NCBI RefSeq assembly: GCF_042100115.1
Contig: NC_091272.1
Location: 5,704,001 to 5,768,000, forward strand
Length of the DNA stretch: 64,000 nt
Direction of reading: 5' to 3'
Source: Alternaria dauci
Taxonomy: Eukaryota; Ascomycota; Dothideomycetes; Pleosporales; Pleosporaceae
The notes beneath the pieces were generated by a model that ran no database searches, had not been told where the DNA came from, and was given only the letters and a program-made list of their open reading frames with translations. Within the stretch, counting starts at the first letter, position 1. Each line of letters begins with the position of its first letter. Shown piece after piece: positions 31,757 to 44,500 of the stretch. Both the position numbers and the translations under genes were made by a program.

Positions 31757-34700
31757 ATGTTGCGCAATACCCTGCGCCAGTGCTCCCGCTCGCTCCAGAG
31801 CGCCCCGGCGAGAGCATCCTTCTCGAGCCTCGCACAGCCATCACGAAACGCCATCTCGACATGTCGCCGGCCGCTGGCGCTGACGCAGCGCCGCCAGTAT
31901 GCCGTCTCGTCCGAAGACACCAACAAGGGCGTTGTGCGTGCCTTCCCGCGCCGCCTTCAAACTCTTTCGACCCCATAGCTAACAATGACGGCATAGGACC
32001 CCAACGACTCGTTCCTCCAGGGCAACACGGCCAACTACATCGATGCCATGTACATGCAGTGGAAGCACGACCCCGCCAGCGTCCACTACTCATGGCAGGT
32101 CTACTTCCACAACATGGAGTCGGGCGACATGCCCGTGTCGCAAGCCTTCCAACCGCCGCCCAACATCATGAGCTCGCCCCAGGGCGGCGCCGCTCACAAG
32201 CCCGGTATGGGCATGGCTTCCGCCGAGGGCACCGACGTCATGAACCATCTCAAGGTGCAATTGCTTGTGCGGGCCTACCAGGCTCGTGGTCACCACAAGG
32301 CCAAGATCGACCCGCTCGGCATCCGCTCAGAGGCAGAGCAGTTTGGATACAGCAAGCCGCGCGAGCTTGAGCTTTCCCACTACAACTTCACCGAAAAGGA
32401 CCTGGAACAGGAGATTGAACTCGGCCCGGGTATCCTGCCGCGCTTCAAGACCGAGACCCGCAAGAAGATGAAGCTGAAGGAGATCATCGAGGCCTGCGAA
32501 CGCCTCTACTGCGGCTCCTACGGCATCGAATACATCCACATTCCCGACCGCGAGCAGTGCGACTGGCTCCGTGAGCGCATCGAGGTCCCCACGCCCTTCA
32601 AGTACTCCGTCGACGAGAAGCGCCGCATTCTGGACCGCCTGATCTGGGGAACCAACTTTGAGGCTTTCCTGGCCACCAAATACCCCAACGACAAGCGATT
32701 CGGTCTCGAGGGAGGCGAGAGTTTGATTCCTGGAATGAAGGCCCTCATCGACCGCAGTGTCGACTATGGTGTCAAGGACATTGTCATTGGTATGCCGCAT
32801 CGTGGACGTCTCAACGTGCTCTCCAACGTCGTCAGGAAGCCCAACGAGTCCATCTTCAGTGAGTTTGCCGGTACTGCCGAGGCCAACGAAGAGGGCTCTG
32901 GTGATGTCAAGTACCACTTGGGCATGAACTTTGAGCGTCCCACGCCATCCGGAAAGCGCGTGCAGTTGTCTCTCGTCGCCAACCCGTCCCATCTTGAAGC
33001 CGAAGACCCCGTCGTGCTGGGCAAGACCCGCGCCATCCTCCACTACAACAACGACGAGAAGGAGGCTTCCACCGCCATGGGTATGCTCCTCCACGGTGAC
33101 GCCGCTTTCGCTGGACAGGGTATCGTTTACGAGACCATGGGCTTCCACCAACTGCCCAGCTACCACACTGGCGGAACCATCCACATCATTGTCAACAACC
33201 AGATTGGTTTCACCACGGATCCTAGGTTCTCTCGCTCTACCCCCTACTGTTCAGACATTGCCAAGGCCATCGATGCGCCTGTCTTCCACGTCAACGGTGA
33301 CGACGTCGAGGCTCTCAACTTTGTCTGCCAGCTGGCTGCCGACTTCCGTGCCGAGTTCAAGAAGGATGTGGTAATCGACATGGTCTGCTACCGAAAGCAG
33401 GGTCACAACGAGACCGATCAGCCTTTCTTCACCCAGCCTCTGATGTACAAGAAGATCTCAGAACAGCCTCAAACACTAGACATCTACACCAAGAAGTTGC
33501 TCGACGAGAAGACATTTACCAAGGAGGATATTGACGAGCACAAGGCTTGGGTCTGGGGCATGCTAGATGAGAGCTTCAACCGCAGCAAGGACTACGTGCC
33601 CAACTCCAAGGAGTGGCTTACTTCGGCCTGGAACGGCTTCAAGTCGCCCAAGGAACTCGCTGAAGAGGTTCTGCCTCATCTGCCAACTGCGATTGAGGAA
33701 TCTCAATTGAAGCACATTGCAGAGAAGATTGGCGGCGCACCAGAGGACTTCAACGTACACAAGAACTTGAAGCGTATTTTGGCTGGCCGCACCAAGACTG
33801 TCATGGATGGCAAGAACATCGACATGGCTACTGCGGAAGCGTTGGCATTCGGAAGTTTGTGCATGGAAGGCCATCACGTTCGTGTTTCTGGACAAGATGT
33901 CGAGCGTGGAACCTTCTCCCAGCGTCACGCTGTGCTCCACGACCAGGAGACCGAGAAGACCTACACCCCTCTCCAGAACCTCAGCGACGACCAGGCCACC
34001 TTCACCATTTCCAACTCCTCTCTCAGCGAATACGGAGTGTAAGTCGCATTTTGTTCTTTTTCGTGTCGCATCTTGGCTAATCAATTGTAGGCTTGGCTTC
34101 GAATACGGTTACTCCCTGTCTTCGCCCAACGCCCTTGTCATGTGGGAGGCTCAGTTTGGCGACTTTGCCAACACTGCACAGGTTATCATCGATCAGTTTA
34201 TTGCTTCTGGTGAAGTCAAGTGGCTTCAACGTTCCGGTCTCGTCATGAGCTTGCCTCACGGTTACGATGGCCAAGGTCCTGAGCACTCGTCAGGACGTAT
34301 GGAGCGGTACCTGCAGCTCTGCAACGAGGATCCCCGTATCTTCCCATCGCCCGAGAAGCTTGAGCGCCAGCACCAGGACTGCAACATCCAGATTGCCTAC
34401 ACAACGAAACCGTCGAACCTGTTCCATCTGCTTCGTCGTCAAATGAACCGTCAGTTCCGCAAGCCTCTTATCTTGTTCTTCTCCAAGTCGCTACTCCGCC
34501 ACCCGATCGCTCGTTCCAACATTGAGGAGTTCACTGGTGAGTCGCACTTCCAGTGGATCATTGAAGACCCCGCGCACGCTACTGGCGAGATTGAGTCGCA
34601 CGAGGGCATCAACCGTGTCATTCTCTGCACAGGTCAGGTGTACGCTGCGCTCGTCAAGGAGCGTGAAGCACGCGGCGAGAAGGACGTTGCCATTACTCGT

Positions 34701-35006
34701 ATCGAGCAACTCAACCCCTTCCCATGGCAGCAACTGAAGGACAACCTCGACTCGTACCCCAACGCGCAGAACATCATCTGGTGCCAGGAGGAGCCGCTTA
34801 ACGCCGGTGCCTGGAGCTTTACACAGCCCAGAATCGAGACGCTCCTTAACCAGACGGAGCACCACAACAGGCGACACGTCATGTACGCTGGACGCAACCC
34901 TAGTGCATCTGTAGCAACTGGACTGAAGGTGTCTCACAAGAACGAGGAGAAGGCCCTGCTAGACATGGCTTTCACAGTCAAGCAGGACAAGCTGAAGAGC
35001 GAGTAA
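31757..35006 (+). CDS. kgd1: 2-Oxoglutarate dehydrogenase E1, mitochondrial
   Basis: Thiamine-diphosphate-dependent decarboxylation of 2-oxoglutarate, E1 of the TCA-cycle complex in the mitochondrial matrix. Exons 31757-31933, 31997-34038 and 34091-35006; introns 63 and 52 nt; 1044 aa, the usual length. The presequence begins [15 protein letters not shown] and is rich in Arg and Ser. Expected blocks are present: [95 protein letters not shown]. The C-terminal half has [36 protein letters not shown] and [15 protein letters not shown]-rich, codon-biased third positions fit high expression. Confidence 0.97.
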
Positions 35007-36106
35007 AAAGGGGGGTTGTCATTAATTGCATTACTCTATTCCCATTTCTGCAATAAATCAGCTTGGAGTGGGTTTTAGGTAGCTGGACTTGATAGGGCTG
35101 TTCAGCTGTACATTTTTGATCACAAGGAATGTATGTTTACGGCGTGTAGTATAAAAGGTGGACTTTCTCTTATCGTTTTGACTTGTAAATGTTCTGTTGT
35201 GACCATGAGCATTGTCGTGTCAAGCCGTGCAGCTCGGTGATAGGTAACCCGAGTCTCATGCGTGGTTTCTGCGGTGAAAGAAGCTTCACATGCGCCGGCA
35301 CAGCTTATGCATCGTGAACGTGCCGTGGGTGTCCTAGGACGCGCCGGAGCAGAACAAGGCCAAAGCTATCTACTCATCTCTGGGTAATGCCTCGTCGAGA
35401 AATTCTTCCGCCAGTGGAAATCGCCATGCAGGTGAGATTGCGCTCCGATAGAAAGACATGGTATCAGAGACAGCAAGGCGTTGAGAAATTGAGGCTCGCG
35501 GGGCGTGGGATCGTGATGGCTCTATGTCCGCGGTCCGGAAAAAGTCGGGCAGACGTCAGTGTGGGATAGAAGCCCCGCCAACCCCTCCTGCCGGACGTGC
35601 CCCTCCACTTTTCCGTCTCCGCACCTGCATCGTAGCACGACAACCACGCGCTCCCGCAACAAAGCGCGTCAATTGCCGCACACGACCTCGAGCCATGTCT
35701 TGTCGCCAGTGGCCAGACCGTGTACAGCACCAAGCTCGGGAAATTTCCAGCAAACTTCGGCCTTGATCCGGAGTAACTGTGGCTGACACCGCCCGGCTCG
35801 AGTATCGTGAGTTGCCAGTGACGTCCGGCCAGTTGCCGAGGGCTATAGCTCCCCAGCGCCTGCCAAACAAATAGCACACAAGTGTGGCCCGCCTGCCCCG
35901 ACTCTACCCACCCTGACTTCATAACGATACTGCGCTCCGCTTTTTGCTGGACGCGACCTTGATAGCTTTTCACCATCCCTCTCTCCAAACTTCCCCATTC
36001 CCCATACTGCTTTCCCATCTTCCCATTTCCCATAGATACCAACTTGCCATTGTAGCTTCGCCATCCCTTTGCTATTTCGACTGAACCATACTAAACAACT
36101 TACAAA
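35007..36106. promoter_or_regulatory. Spacer and promoter region of fructose-bisphosphatase
   Basis: A 1.1-kb spacer, both neighbours on the plus strand. The sequence before ATG 36107 is CT-rich (about 35970-36060), typical of fungal leaders. I looked for the gluconeogenic CCGN7CCG element and found only near misses (for example N8 near 35826). No gene is supported. Confidence 0.45.
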
Positions 36107-37317
36107 ATGGCTTCCAACGGTAACGACGGAGGTCCCGTCGCGCAGGAGAAGATCAACACCGACATCATTACCCTTACGCGATTCCTTACCGAGGAGCAGA
36201 CCAAGTATGCCGAGGCAACAGGAGATTTCACGTAAGTTTTGAACTTGAATAAAGCGTCAGAACGAGAGGACTAATCATTCTTGCTAGACTGCTATGCCAC
36301 GCACTGCAATTTGCATTCAAGAGCATTGCCTACTACATCCGGAGAGCGACACTAATCAACGTAAGCCAACTCGCCCATTTTCAGACGAAACAGCCGCTAA
36401 CATAAGCAGCTCACTGGTCTCCAAGGCGCGACCAACTCCACAGGCGACGACCAAAAGAAGCTCGACGTAATCGGCGATGAGCTCTTCATCAGCGCCATGC
36501 GATCCTCTGGTCGCGTGCGCCTCTTGATTTCCGAAGAGCAAGAAGAAGCGATTGTCTTTGACGAGCACCCCAACGCGCGTTACGCCGTAGCCTGCGATCC
36601 CATCGACGGCTCCTCCAACCTCGACGCCGGTGTTGCCGTCGGTACCATTTTCGCCATATACAAGCTGCCCGAGGACGCCAAGGGCACAAAGGAGGAGATG
36701 CTCCTACCGGGCACCGAGATGGTCGCTTCAGGTTTCACCATGTACGGCGCCTCTGCCCAACTGGTCCTCACAATGAAGGGCGGAAACGTCAACGGCTTCA
36801 CGCTCGACACTGCATTCGGCGAGTTCATCCTCACACATCCCGACATGCGCGTCCCCAAGACCAGGTCCATCTACTCGGTCAACGAGGGTAACAGCATGTA
36901 CTGGGAAGAGCCCGTCAAGGCTTGGTGCGAAAGCCTCAAGAACCCGGCAGAGGGCGGCAAGCCCTACAGCGCTCGATACATTGGCTCCATGGTAGCAGAC
37001 GCGTACCGAACACTACTGTACGGCGGCATCTTTGCTTACCCCGCGGATAAGAAGACGCCAAAGGGCAAGCTGCGTATTCTCTACGAATGTGCCCCTATGG
37101 CCATGGTCTTTGAAAACGGTAAGTCATATCCTCATCAACTACTACTACGTCGCTCTTACTAACAACATGTACAGCTGGCGGTTTGGCAGTTAACAGCAAG
37201 ATGGAACGTATGCTCGAAGTCGTCCCCGAACACATCCACGACCGATCGGGTATCTTTTTGGGTTCAGAAGGCGAGGTCCAAAAGGTTATTGATACACACA
37301 AGAACTACAAGAAATAG
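36107..37317 (+). CDS. fbp1: Fructose-1,6-bisphosphatase
   Basis: Hydrolyses fructose 1,6-bisphosphate in gluconeogenesis, in the cytosol. Four exons, 36107-36231, 36288-36360, 36410-37118 and 37175-37317; the introns are 56, 49 and 56 nt; 349 aa. The family path is clear: ITLTRFLTEEQTKYAEATGD, LTGLQGATNSTGDDQKKLDV with GDELF, SEEQEEAIVF, then the active-site signature CDPIDGSSNLDAGVAVGTIF. NEGNSMYWEEPV, YIGSMVADAYRTLLYGGIF and GKLRILYECAPMA with an AGGLAVN junction follow. The metal-binding acidic residues of D-P-I-D-G-S-S are all present. The alternating small introns are typical of the filamentous-fungal gene. Confidence 0.97.
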
Positions 37318-38202
37318 ATGTCCGTGGTTCATTTGGAGCGTAAAATGGCGTCCTATTAGGCTATTACTGGCATATGAACAGATACTTGCTGGTCAAGGTT
37401 CCGCATTCCCCATCGACATATAGTATTTTTGAACCACGATACCAACTTTAATCTGGTCTTGCTCTCCTGGTGTTATCATGTTCCGTACAAGAGTAACAAC
37501 AAAGAGAAGAACAAGTAGAAAACACCACAGCGTGTCAAAGAGAAGTCATGAATATCGCAAGATCTATTAGGACTATCGACTACATGCCTAAGATCTTACC
37601 CGCCGCATCTCTCCTCTCAAAGCTATCCAGTGTGTACCAGAAGCTCTGAATCGTAATCGCATCCACTCTCACACCCACCATAACATCTACCATGAATTAT
37701 CGAGACGCCGAAAACCCGAACGTTGAGAGCCAGCTTGGTATCGTAAAGCTGCTCGTGAGGTATCATACTGTTTGCGCAAAGAAAATCCATCCACAGACCT
37801 ACACCCATATCATCATGTTTCGAAGACGGGGCGCCGTCCATGTTAACATGCACTAGAGTGGAACAAGGAAAAAAGAAACATGAAGAGGTGAAAACCAAAC
37901 TCTGCGAATGTGAGATTGGTGGCTGGTGGCGTCCGACGATCCAGTCAAGGAGTCAGTCGCCGAGGAAAGAGGTGTCGTATCAGACTTGCCGTGACATGGC
38001 TGCAAGCCGATAACAGAGAAGAGGACATCGAATCGTGAAAACTTTTTGGGTGCAGTGGGTCATGAAAGCCGTCCCGTATCGTAAGTGAAAACCGTTACCC
38101 GTGCGCCGTTCGCCGTTCAGAAAGATCATGCGACCATCGTTACTTGCTGCCGATCGAGAGATTCGAGGACCGAATCCTACTCAGTGGCAACTAGAAAGAG
38201 GT
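37318..38202. other. Convergent 3' spacer, fbp1 / pab1
   Basis: An 885-bp spacer between two converging genes, containing both 3' untranslated regions. No coding gene was seen. Confidence 0.5.
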
Positions 38203-40499
38203 TTAAGCCTTCTCTTCTTTGGTCTCCTCCTTGGGGGCTTCCTTCTCAGGCTCACCCTCTTTGTTCTTGACGTATTCGTCATAGACGCTCATGGCCTCCT
38301 CAACCTTGGCGCGGAGAGCAGCCTCGTCGGAAGTACTGGAATAGTTAGTATGAGGGTTAGAGTTTGAAACGGGAGTACTTACAGGTTGATCAACTCGCTG
38401 TTGTCCATCTCGAGAAGCATACCGGTGATCTTGCCGGCGAGCTCAGGCTGCATCTCAGCAATCTTGGGGTAGAGAGCCTCACCGAGCATCTGCTTCTGCT
38501 GGCCGGGAGCAGCACCGCTCAAAGCACCCATGTCGACGCCAGCACCGGCGGGGCCGCCACGGCCACCCTGAGGGTAGGGCATGGGGGACTGACCGGGACG
38601 AGCGCCCTGAGGACCGCCGCGACCACCTTGAGGAGGGAAGCCCTGACCGCCGCGCATGCCGGGAACACCAGCCATGGGGACTTGAGGCATACCGGGCATA
38701 GGAGCCATAGGTCCACCGCGTCCGCCACGGCCACCCATGGCCTGCTGAGCAGCCTGTGCAAGCTGCATGTACTGCTGGTTCATGTAGGCAGGAGGGAAAG
38801 CGCCAGGAGCCATGCCAGGGGGCATGTACATAGGAGCCATCTGCTGACCGTTGGGTCCACCGCGACCACCTTGCTGGCCGGGCATACCGCCAGGGAAACC
38901 AGCGCCACGGCCACCCTGTTGACCAGGCATACCGGCGGGGAAGGGCATCTGGCCACGACCACCGGCGGGGAACATCATAGGCTGCTGGCCAGGTGCGATG
39001 AACATCTGAGGAATACCACCGAACTGCTGCTGCTGTTGTTGCTGCATGCGGAGCTGGTTACGGGCCTGGATGGTGGCCTCGAGCTGGTTCTTGCGGACAT
39101 CCTTGCGCTGGGCAAGGGCGACGTAGAGGGGCTTGCCCTCAATCATCTTCTGGTTCATCTCGGTGACAGCCTTGGTAGCCTCATCGGGGTTGCTGAAGCA
39201 GACGAAACCGAAGCCCTTGCTCTTACCGAGGATCTTCTTCTCACCCTTGATGGTGACCTTCTCGCCGCTCTCGTTCTCGTCCTTCTTGTCGTCAGATGAG
39301 TCATCCTTGGACTCCTCCTTGGACTCCACGGTCTTCTCAGCCTCCTCCTTGGCCTCGTCCTTCTTCTCGTCGGATTCGGTCTCGGAGCGCTCAGCAGGCA
39401 TGGCGTCGCGCATAACCTTGGCAGAGGTAATGGTACCGAAAGGAGTGAACATGTCGCGCAGCTTCTCGTCGTCAACATCGTCATTGAGGTTCTTAATGTA
39501 GAGGTTGACACCCTGGTACTTGGACTGCTTCTCAAGGCGAGCGGCCTCGTACTGTTTGCGGAGCTCCTCCTCACGCTCGTGCTTCTTCTGAGCACGGCCG
39601 ACGTAGAGCTTCTGGCCACGGAAGTCGGTGTCGTTGAGAGCCTCAACGGCAGCGGAGGCAGCCTCGTGCTTGATGTAGTTGACGAAGCCGAACCCGCGGC
39701 TCTTGCCCTGCTCATCGCGTGCAATGGAGGCGGAGGTGATGTCACCGTGCTTCTCGAAGAGCTCACGGAAGTCCTCATCAGAGACCTCGAGGTCGATGTT
39801 CTTGACGTAGATGTTGGTGAAATTGGCCTTCATCTCCTCGAACTTGCTCATGCGCTCCTTCTTGGGGATGTGGTGGCCGACAAAGACCTTCTTCTCGTTG
39901 AGCAACATGCCGTTGACGTGCTTGATAGCGTTGTTGGCAGCCTCGGCGGTCTCGTAGTGGACGAATCCGTAGCCCTTGGAGTTGCCGAGCTCGTCCTGAG
40001 CGACCTTGCAGCTCAAGATGTTACCGAAAGCGGCAAAGGTGTCGTGGAGAGCCTTGTTGTCAATGGCGTGGTCGAGGTTCTTGATGAAGACGTTGCCCTG
40101 GCCAGTCTTGCGCAGAGCGGGGTCACGCTGAGACCACATGATGCGGCAAGGCTTGCCCTTGATGACGGTGTAGTTCAACTCTTCGAGGGCCTTCTCGCCA
40201 TCCTCAGAGCTGTTGTAGTTAACATAGGCGTAACCGAGCGAGCGACGAGTAACGGCGTCACGGCAGACACGGATAGACGCGACCTGGCCAATCGAGGAGA
40301 ACAGCTCGAAGAGCATGGCCTCGGTGACGGAGGGGTCGAGCTCGCCAACATAGAGCGACGCGGAGTTCTGGTTGTTCGCGGGGGCAGCGGTGGTGGGGGT
40401 GGGGGCTTCGGCCTGGGCAGCAGCGACGTTGGTGTCGACCTGAGCGCCGTTGGCGTCAGCGCCGTCCTGGACGGGGGTAGGGTTGGCGACGTCAGACAT
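38203..40499 (-). CDS. pab1: Poly(A)-binding protein
   Basis: Binds mRNA poly(A) tails and supports translation and mRNA stability. Exons 40499-38383 and 38335-38203, joined by a 47-nt intron inside the last domain; 749 aa. RRM1 is at about residues 47-124 ([20 protein letters not shown]), RRM2 about 135-212 ([19 protein letters not shown]), RRM3 about 228-305 ([20 protein letters not shown]) and RRM4 from about 331 ([20 protein letters not shown]). RRM4 carries an insert of some 60 residues rich in Glu, Lys and Asp between its first and second halves. A Gln run, then a Met/Pro/Gly/Arg-rich linker with RGG-like repeats, precedes the MLLE/PABC domain ([20 protein letters not shown]). That domain is completed only by the second exon ([20 protein letters not shown]). 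The tail is Lys/Glu-rich. Confidence 0.97.
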
Positions 40500-40508
40500 G
40501 ATGTATAT

Positions 40509-40609
40509 CTGCGGGGTGGTGTGTCAGTGGAGGGGTCGAAATATTGCGGGCAGAGTCAGGGACGACTCGTGCAGGTGCGCCTCGCTTCACAAAAGTTTTA
40601 AGCACTCAC
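40509..40609 (-). other. Probable 5' UTR intron of pab1
   Basis: Reading the minus strand, a consensus GTGAGT donor at 40609 and a CCCCGCAG acceptor at 40509 bound a 101-nt intron that ends 9 nt before the pab1 ATG. Spliced leaders are common for fungal RNA-binding proteins. Seen as splice motifs only. Confidence 0.5.
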
Positions 40610-41571
40610 CTAAGTTGCAACAGAAAAGGTGCGGGGTAACAGAATCGGTGGACGGGTCCAAATAACTCTGGCTATGCAGGCGCACTGACTGCTTCTTCTT
40701 GCGAAAAAGGTGAGACCAAGTAAGACGTCTGTCGGGTGCAAGCGACAGTGGGAGACGAAGGGTTGGCAGAGGTCGTCGGACGGGCTTTTCTTGTGGTTTT
40801 CTGTATTTTTTTGTTTCTTTTTCTGTTATGAACGGTCCACTGGGAACCGAGGGCTTGGAGAGCTGTGGGTGTAGTTGGGGTGGTTAGGCGTTTGGGGTGG
40901 AGGGACAGACGAGGTCGCCAGTCTTTATGCGCAGGTGTGCGATTTTTTGGGTGGTCCGGGCACTCCGCTAGCCCCTTTGAGACGGCGCAACCAAGGCGGT
41001 GAATGGAGGAACCCTACGCCAGACAGACAATGACGATGAGGGGCGCAAATAAGCGTGCTGTAAAATGACGAAACCATGGAAGGGGGCGCTGCTGTGACGA
41101 TGCTTGTTTGTGTCTGACCAGGAAAGCGCAGGCAGGCGTAACGGCCGTTGCGACAATAGGCCTATCACATGTCAGATACGCGAGTAGATAGGGTCAAAGT
41201 GGGATGATATACTACAGTCGATACTGTGCGACGGTGTTTTCATCTCTGCAGATTTGAATACCCCGGTTTTTACTTTTGATACTCCAGTCTAAAGGGGACA
41301 GTAAAGTAGAATTCGCACATGGCAGTGAGGGGTGGTCCTGCGGCTAACCAGCAATCCCGGGGTAAGGTGCATCTCTGTGAGACGACGCACGACATGCATG
41401 CACAAGCACTGCAAGCTAAAACGGATACTGGAGACAAACGCAATCACGCCTCAATGTGTGTTCATACATTCAATAAACTGCCAGATAATCTTTTCAGTAC
41501 AGGTCTCAGACGGGTATCGGTACGGTGCGTAGATGCTAGAAAATCCAAACCATGTCATAAACACACTCCTA
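40610..41571. promoter_or_regulatory. pab1 upstream region with A-rich tract
   Basis: On the pab1 coding strand the segment 40826-40786 is A-rich, with several runs of 4 to 7 A. Poly(A)-binding proteins of other eukaryotes autoregulate through A-rich leaders; whether this tract is transcribed here is unknown. The left-hand end of pab1's spacer meets the 3' end of the 1357-aa gene. No gene is supported. Confidence 0.45.
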
Positions 41572-44500
41572 CTACTCCTTCAGGGTATCGTCCCACCCAC
41601 CTTGCTCGGTGAGATAGTCCTCTACACGCGTTTTACAGTCTTCCAGACCCTGCCCAAGTGCCTCGTTCCACTGGCTTTCGACAAGACCGACCTTCTCCTT
41701 GAGGTCATCCGTCAACCGCCGTTCCTCGTCTGCTCTGATAGCCTTCATTTCTTGGTTTACGCCTGTCAAGTCTTCGCCTTCCAGCAGCCTCTGGGTCTCC
41801 AAAAGTCGCGAGCCTGCTGTCATGACCCCGGTCTTGACTTCGTGCAGTAGGCATAACAGATTGATCTGCGATTCGATGAATTGGTATGCCGAGCGGCCAG
41901 CATGTGCCAACAGAGTGTAAAGATACTGTAATGGGTACTCGTGGTAGGCCGGCGTCTCCGCGTACTCTTGCGGCGGTACTAGAACCTCGAAGCCATGCAA
42001 ATTCCGAGGGACTTGCTGCACAATTTCCAGTAACCCAGGCGCAATATCCCAGAATGCCGACAGCTGGGCTTCAACACCCCGGGTTACGTTCTGTTCTATG
42101 ACGTTCATAAGATCTTCGTAACGCTTGAGCGTTTCCTTCTCGAAAGTGACTTTGCGATCCTGTCCGTCGCGCTGGAAGAAGGTTGTGGCTTCCTTGACCT
42201 TCTGCTCGTTCTTGGTCTGGACATACGGCAAGACGATAATGTCTCTGTAGAGGTCGTTACGCTCGTCTTCGAGTTCGAACATCTCCTTGTGTAGCTGTTC
42301 CCGCGCTTCGAACAGCCATTTGTGCAGGGTAAGCATTTCGAGGAGTTCTGGTTTCTCATCACCCTCTTCTTGCGTCTGATTGGGATTAGGCTCCTGCGCT
42401 TCGTTGCACAAACGCCCTTTGAGATGCTCCATCGATGCCGTGGCCTTGGTGATGCGCTCGCAGAACATGGCATGCAGTGGATTAGCAACCTCAGCCTGGA
42501 AGCTGTCGAATACCCACTGGACTACGTCCTGAGCTCTTTGATGCTCGCGAGCCTCGAAATCTCCCTCTGCTTTGGCCGCTTCTGCAAACGACATGACTCC
42601 ATTGCGAACGTTGTCTTGAATGTTGTACCGAAGTTGTGCTCTTCTGTCGGACAGCGATGCATTCTCTTGCTCTTTTCGTGCCTCAATCTTCGTCTTGAAT
42701 TTGGCCTTGGTATTCTTCACTTCGTCGAGCTCCGAAAGAGTTCGCAAGCTACTCCGGATGGTGGCCAGGTCGGGGTGGCTGTTGTTGACTGCGGGGTGAT
42801 GGCGTGGGTAGGATGGCGGAAGTGTGACGAGTCGGGATACATCAAGCTTATGCGGGTCCGGCGTTGCCGTAGCAGACCTGGAGTAGTAACCGTAAGGCTG
42901 CTGCTGTGTTGGCTGTAGATTTTCCTCATGCAGGCCAACCTTTTCAGGTGGGTACTCATTAGGTCCATACGCTGGCCGACTGCTGGATTCGCCTCGTTGA
43001 TTTGGAGTGGACAAGTTCTCACCTGACCATTGCAAGTTCTCACGGGCTTCCTTTGGCAAGCTCATGTACTTGGACTCCCGCTTACTCCGCTCCAATCGTC
43101 TACCACCACCAACCCCAGAGGAACCGCCGTCACTTTCCCACCATCGGCTTGCTGACCTGCCTCTGGAATCCTGCTCATCAGGAATGGTGCTCATAGCCAT
43201 ACTCGGGATAGGCGAGAGTGAAGGATGGTAATTGTTGGCCCAAGAAACATCTCGCGCCTTCTGGCTGGATGCGCTCGAGGGAGATGCTGGTTCTGTATGG
43301 GGAGTGAAGTTGCCAATGGAAGATGAAGGGCTGGCAGCCGTCGTTGGCATCGAGGAAAATCGTGTGTCGGGAGATTCACCGGCTACGGAGCCCTGAGATC
43401 TCCTGTTACCCTGTCCTACAGGAGTAGCATGGGTGTTTGGTGTAGCTGATCTGCGCCCAGAACGGCCATACGAGCGCCACAAGTCTCTTGTCAAATCCAT
43501 AATGTCTCCAGCCATTGCATCAAAAGCCCCAGAATACCGATCCCGACGAAGTCGTGACTCGGTGACGATGAACTCGGCAAACAACTCTAGTCTGTCTTGG
43601 TCCGTTTCTGCTGCCATCTCTTTCTCGATGAATTGCCGATGCCGCTCCATTGAGGCACGTGCGAAAGCGTGCGTGTCTGCTGGTTTTGGTGTGCTCAAAC
43701 TTGAGTTTGGTGCGCCGGTATGTGCGGTACTGGGCGTTTGGACCGCCGAATCATTTGCAGCTTCTGAGCCACGGGTCAGGTCTGCTTCCCTCTCATCACC
43801 GTAGATACGCAACGGTGGAGTAGGCAGCGCTTTGGAGGGGAGAGAGACGGGTGCTTTCTGTGCTGAACGACTGAGATGTTCCATACCTGGCGAAAAAGGT
43901 GGTGTTGCGACAGCCATAGATGCAGCCTTTGGATTCACGTCCACACGAGGCGTGGAATTCGACGAGCCAGGATCTTCATAGAGATGGCCGCTTCTGGGTG
44001 AACGTAGAGCCCCAGCACTTCTCGGTGTGCCCTTGGTGATAGCGCCACGCCGCGTCAAGCCGCCTTCCGGCGTTCCCAAGTCAAGGTTGGCAGGTTTTGC
44101 TGATTCTGCTTCCAAATCCTGCGCCCATGGGTTGTTGCTCGGCTCGATACGTAGCTCTCGAGCAGCACGACTCTCGCTCCTTCGCTCGCGGATGCCTCGA
44201 GTGCTATTTTCTCCTCTGTTCGGAGTGCGATACAGGGTGCTGCTGGAACCCGATGTGGTGTTTGTTGGCCCTGACGAGATCGAAACACTCCCGCTCTCTG
44301 ACGCTGGCGCAGGTTGATCGGAGAGATGGACAGCGCGGGGACTTGTATCAATATGCAGACCGTGGGCGGCTGGAGACCTTGGTCGTACGCCTGCAGACTC
44401 ATCCTGCCAGCCTTGGGGAGTAGGTGGTATGGGTGTCAACGTTGTTTGACCAGGTCGTCTCGTTGGAGGCGCGGAAGGCAAGATCAGCACTCGATTTGAC

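Noticed and set aside
32327..33184. 285-codon minus-strand frame inside the 2-oxoglutarate dehydrogenase gene
   Set aside because: Antisense shadow of a strongly codon-biased gene.
35520..35840. CCGN7CCG gluconeogenic regulator site before fbp1
   Set aside because: Several CCG pairs exist but spacings are 3, 4, 8 or 13, not 7.
35464..36042. 192-codon minus-strand frame upstream of fbp1
   Set aside because: Lies in the promoter region, antisense to CT-rich leader sequence, and resembles no protein.
38364..39299. 311-codon plus-strand frame rich in Leu, His and Thr
   Set aside because: Antisense shadow of the GC-rich pab1 coding sequence; composition mirrors the Gly/Pro/Met repeats on the other strand.
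39579..40601. 340-codon plus-strand frame opposite pab1 RRMs
   Set aside because: Val/Leu/Gly composition is the antisense image of a highly biased gene; no domain or start context.
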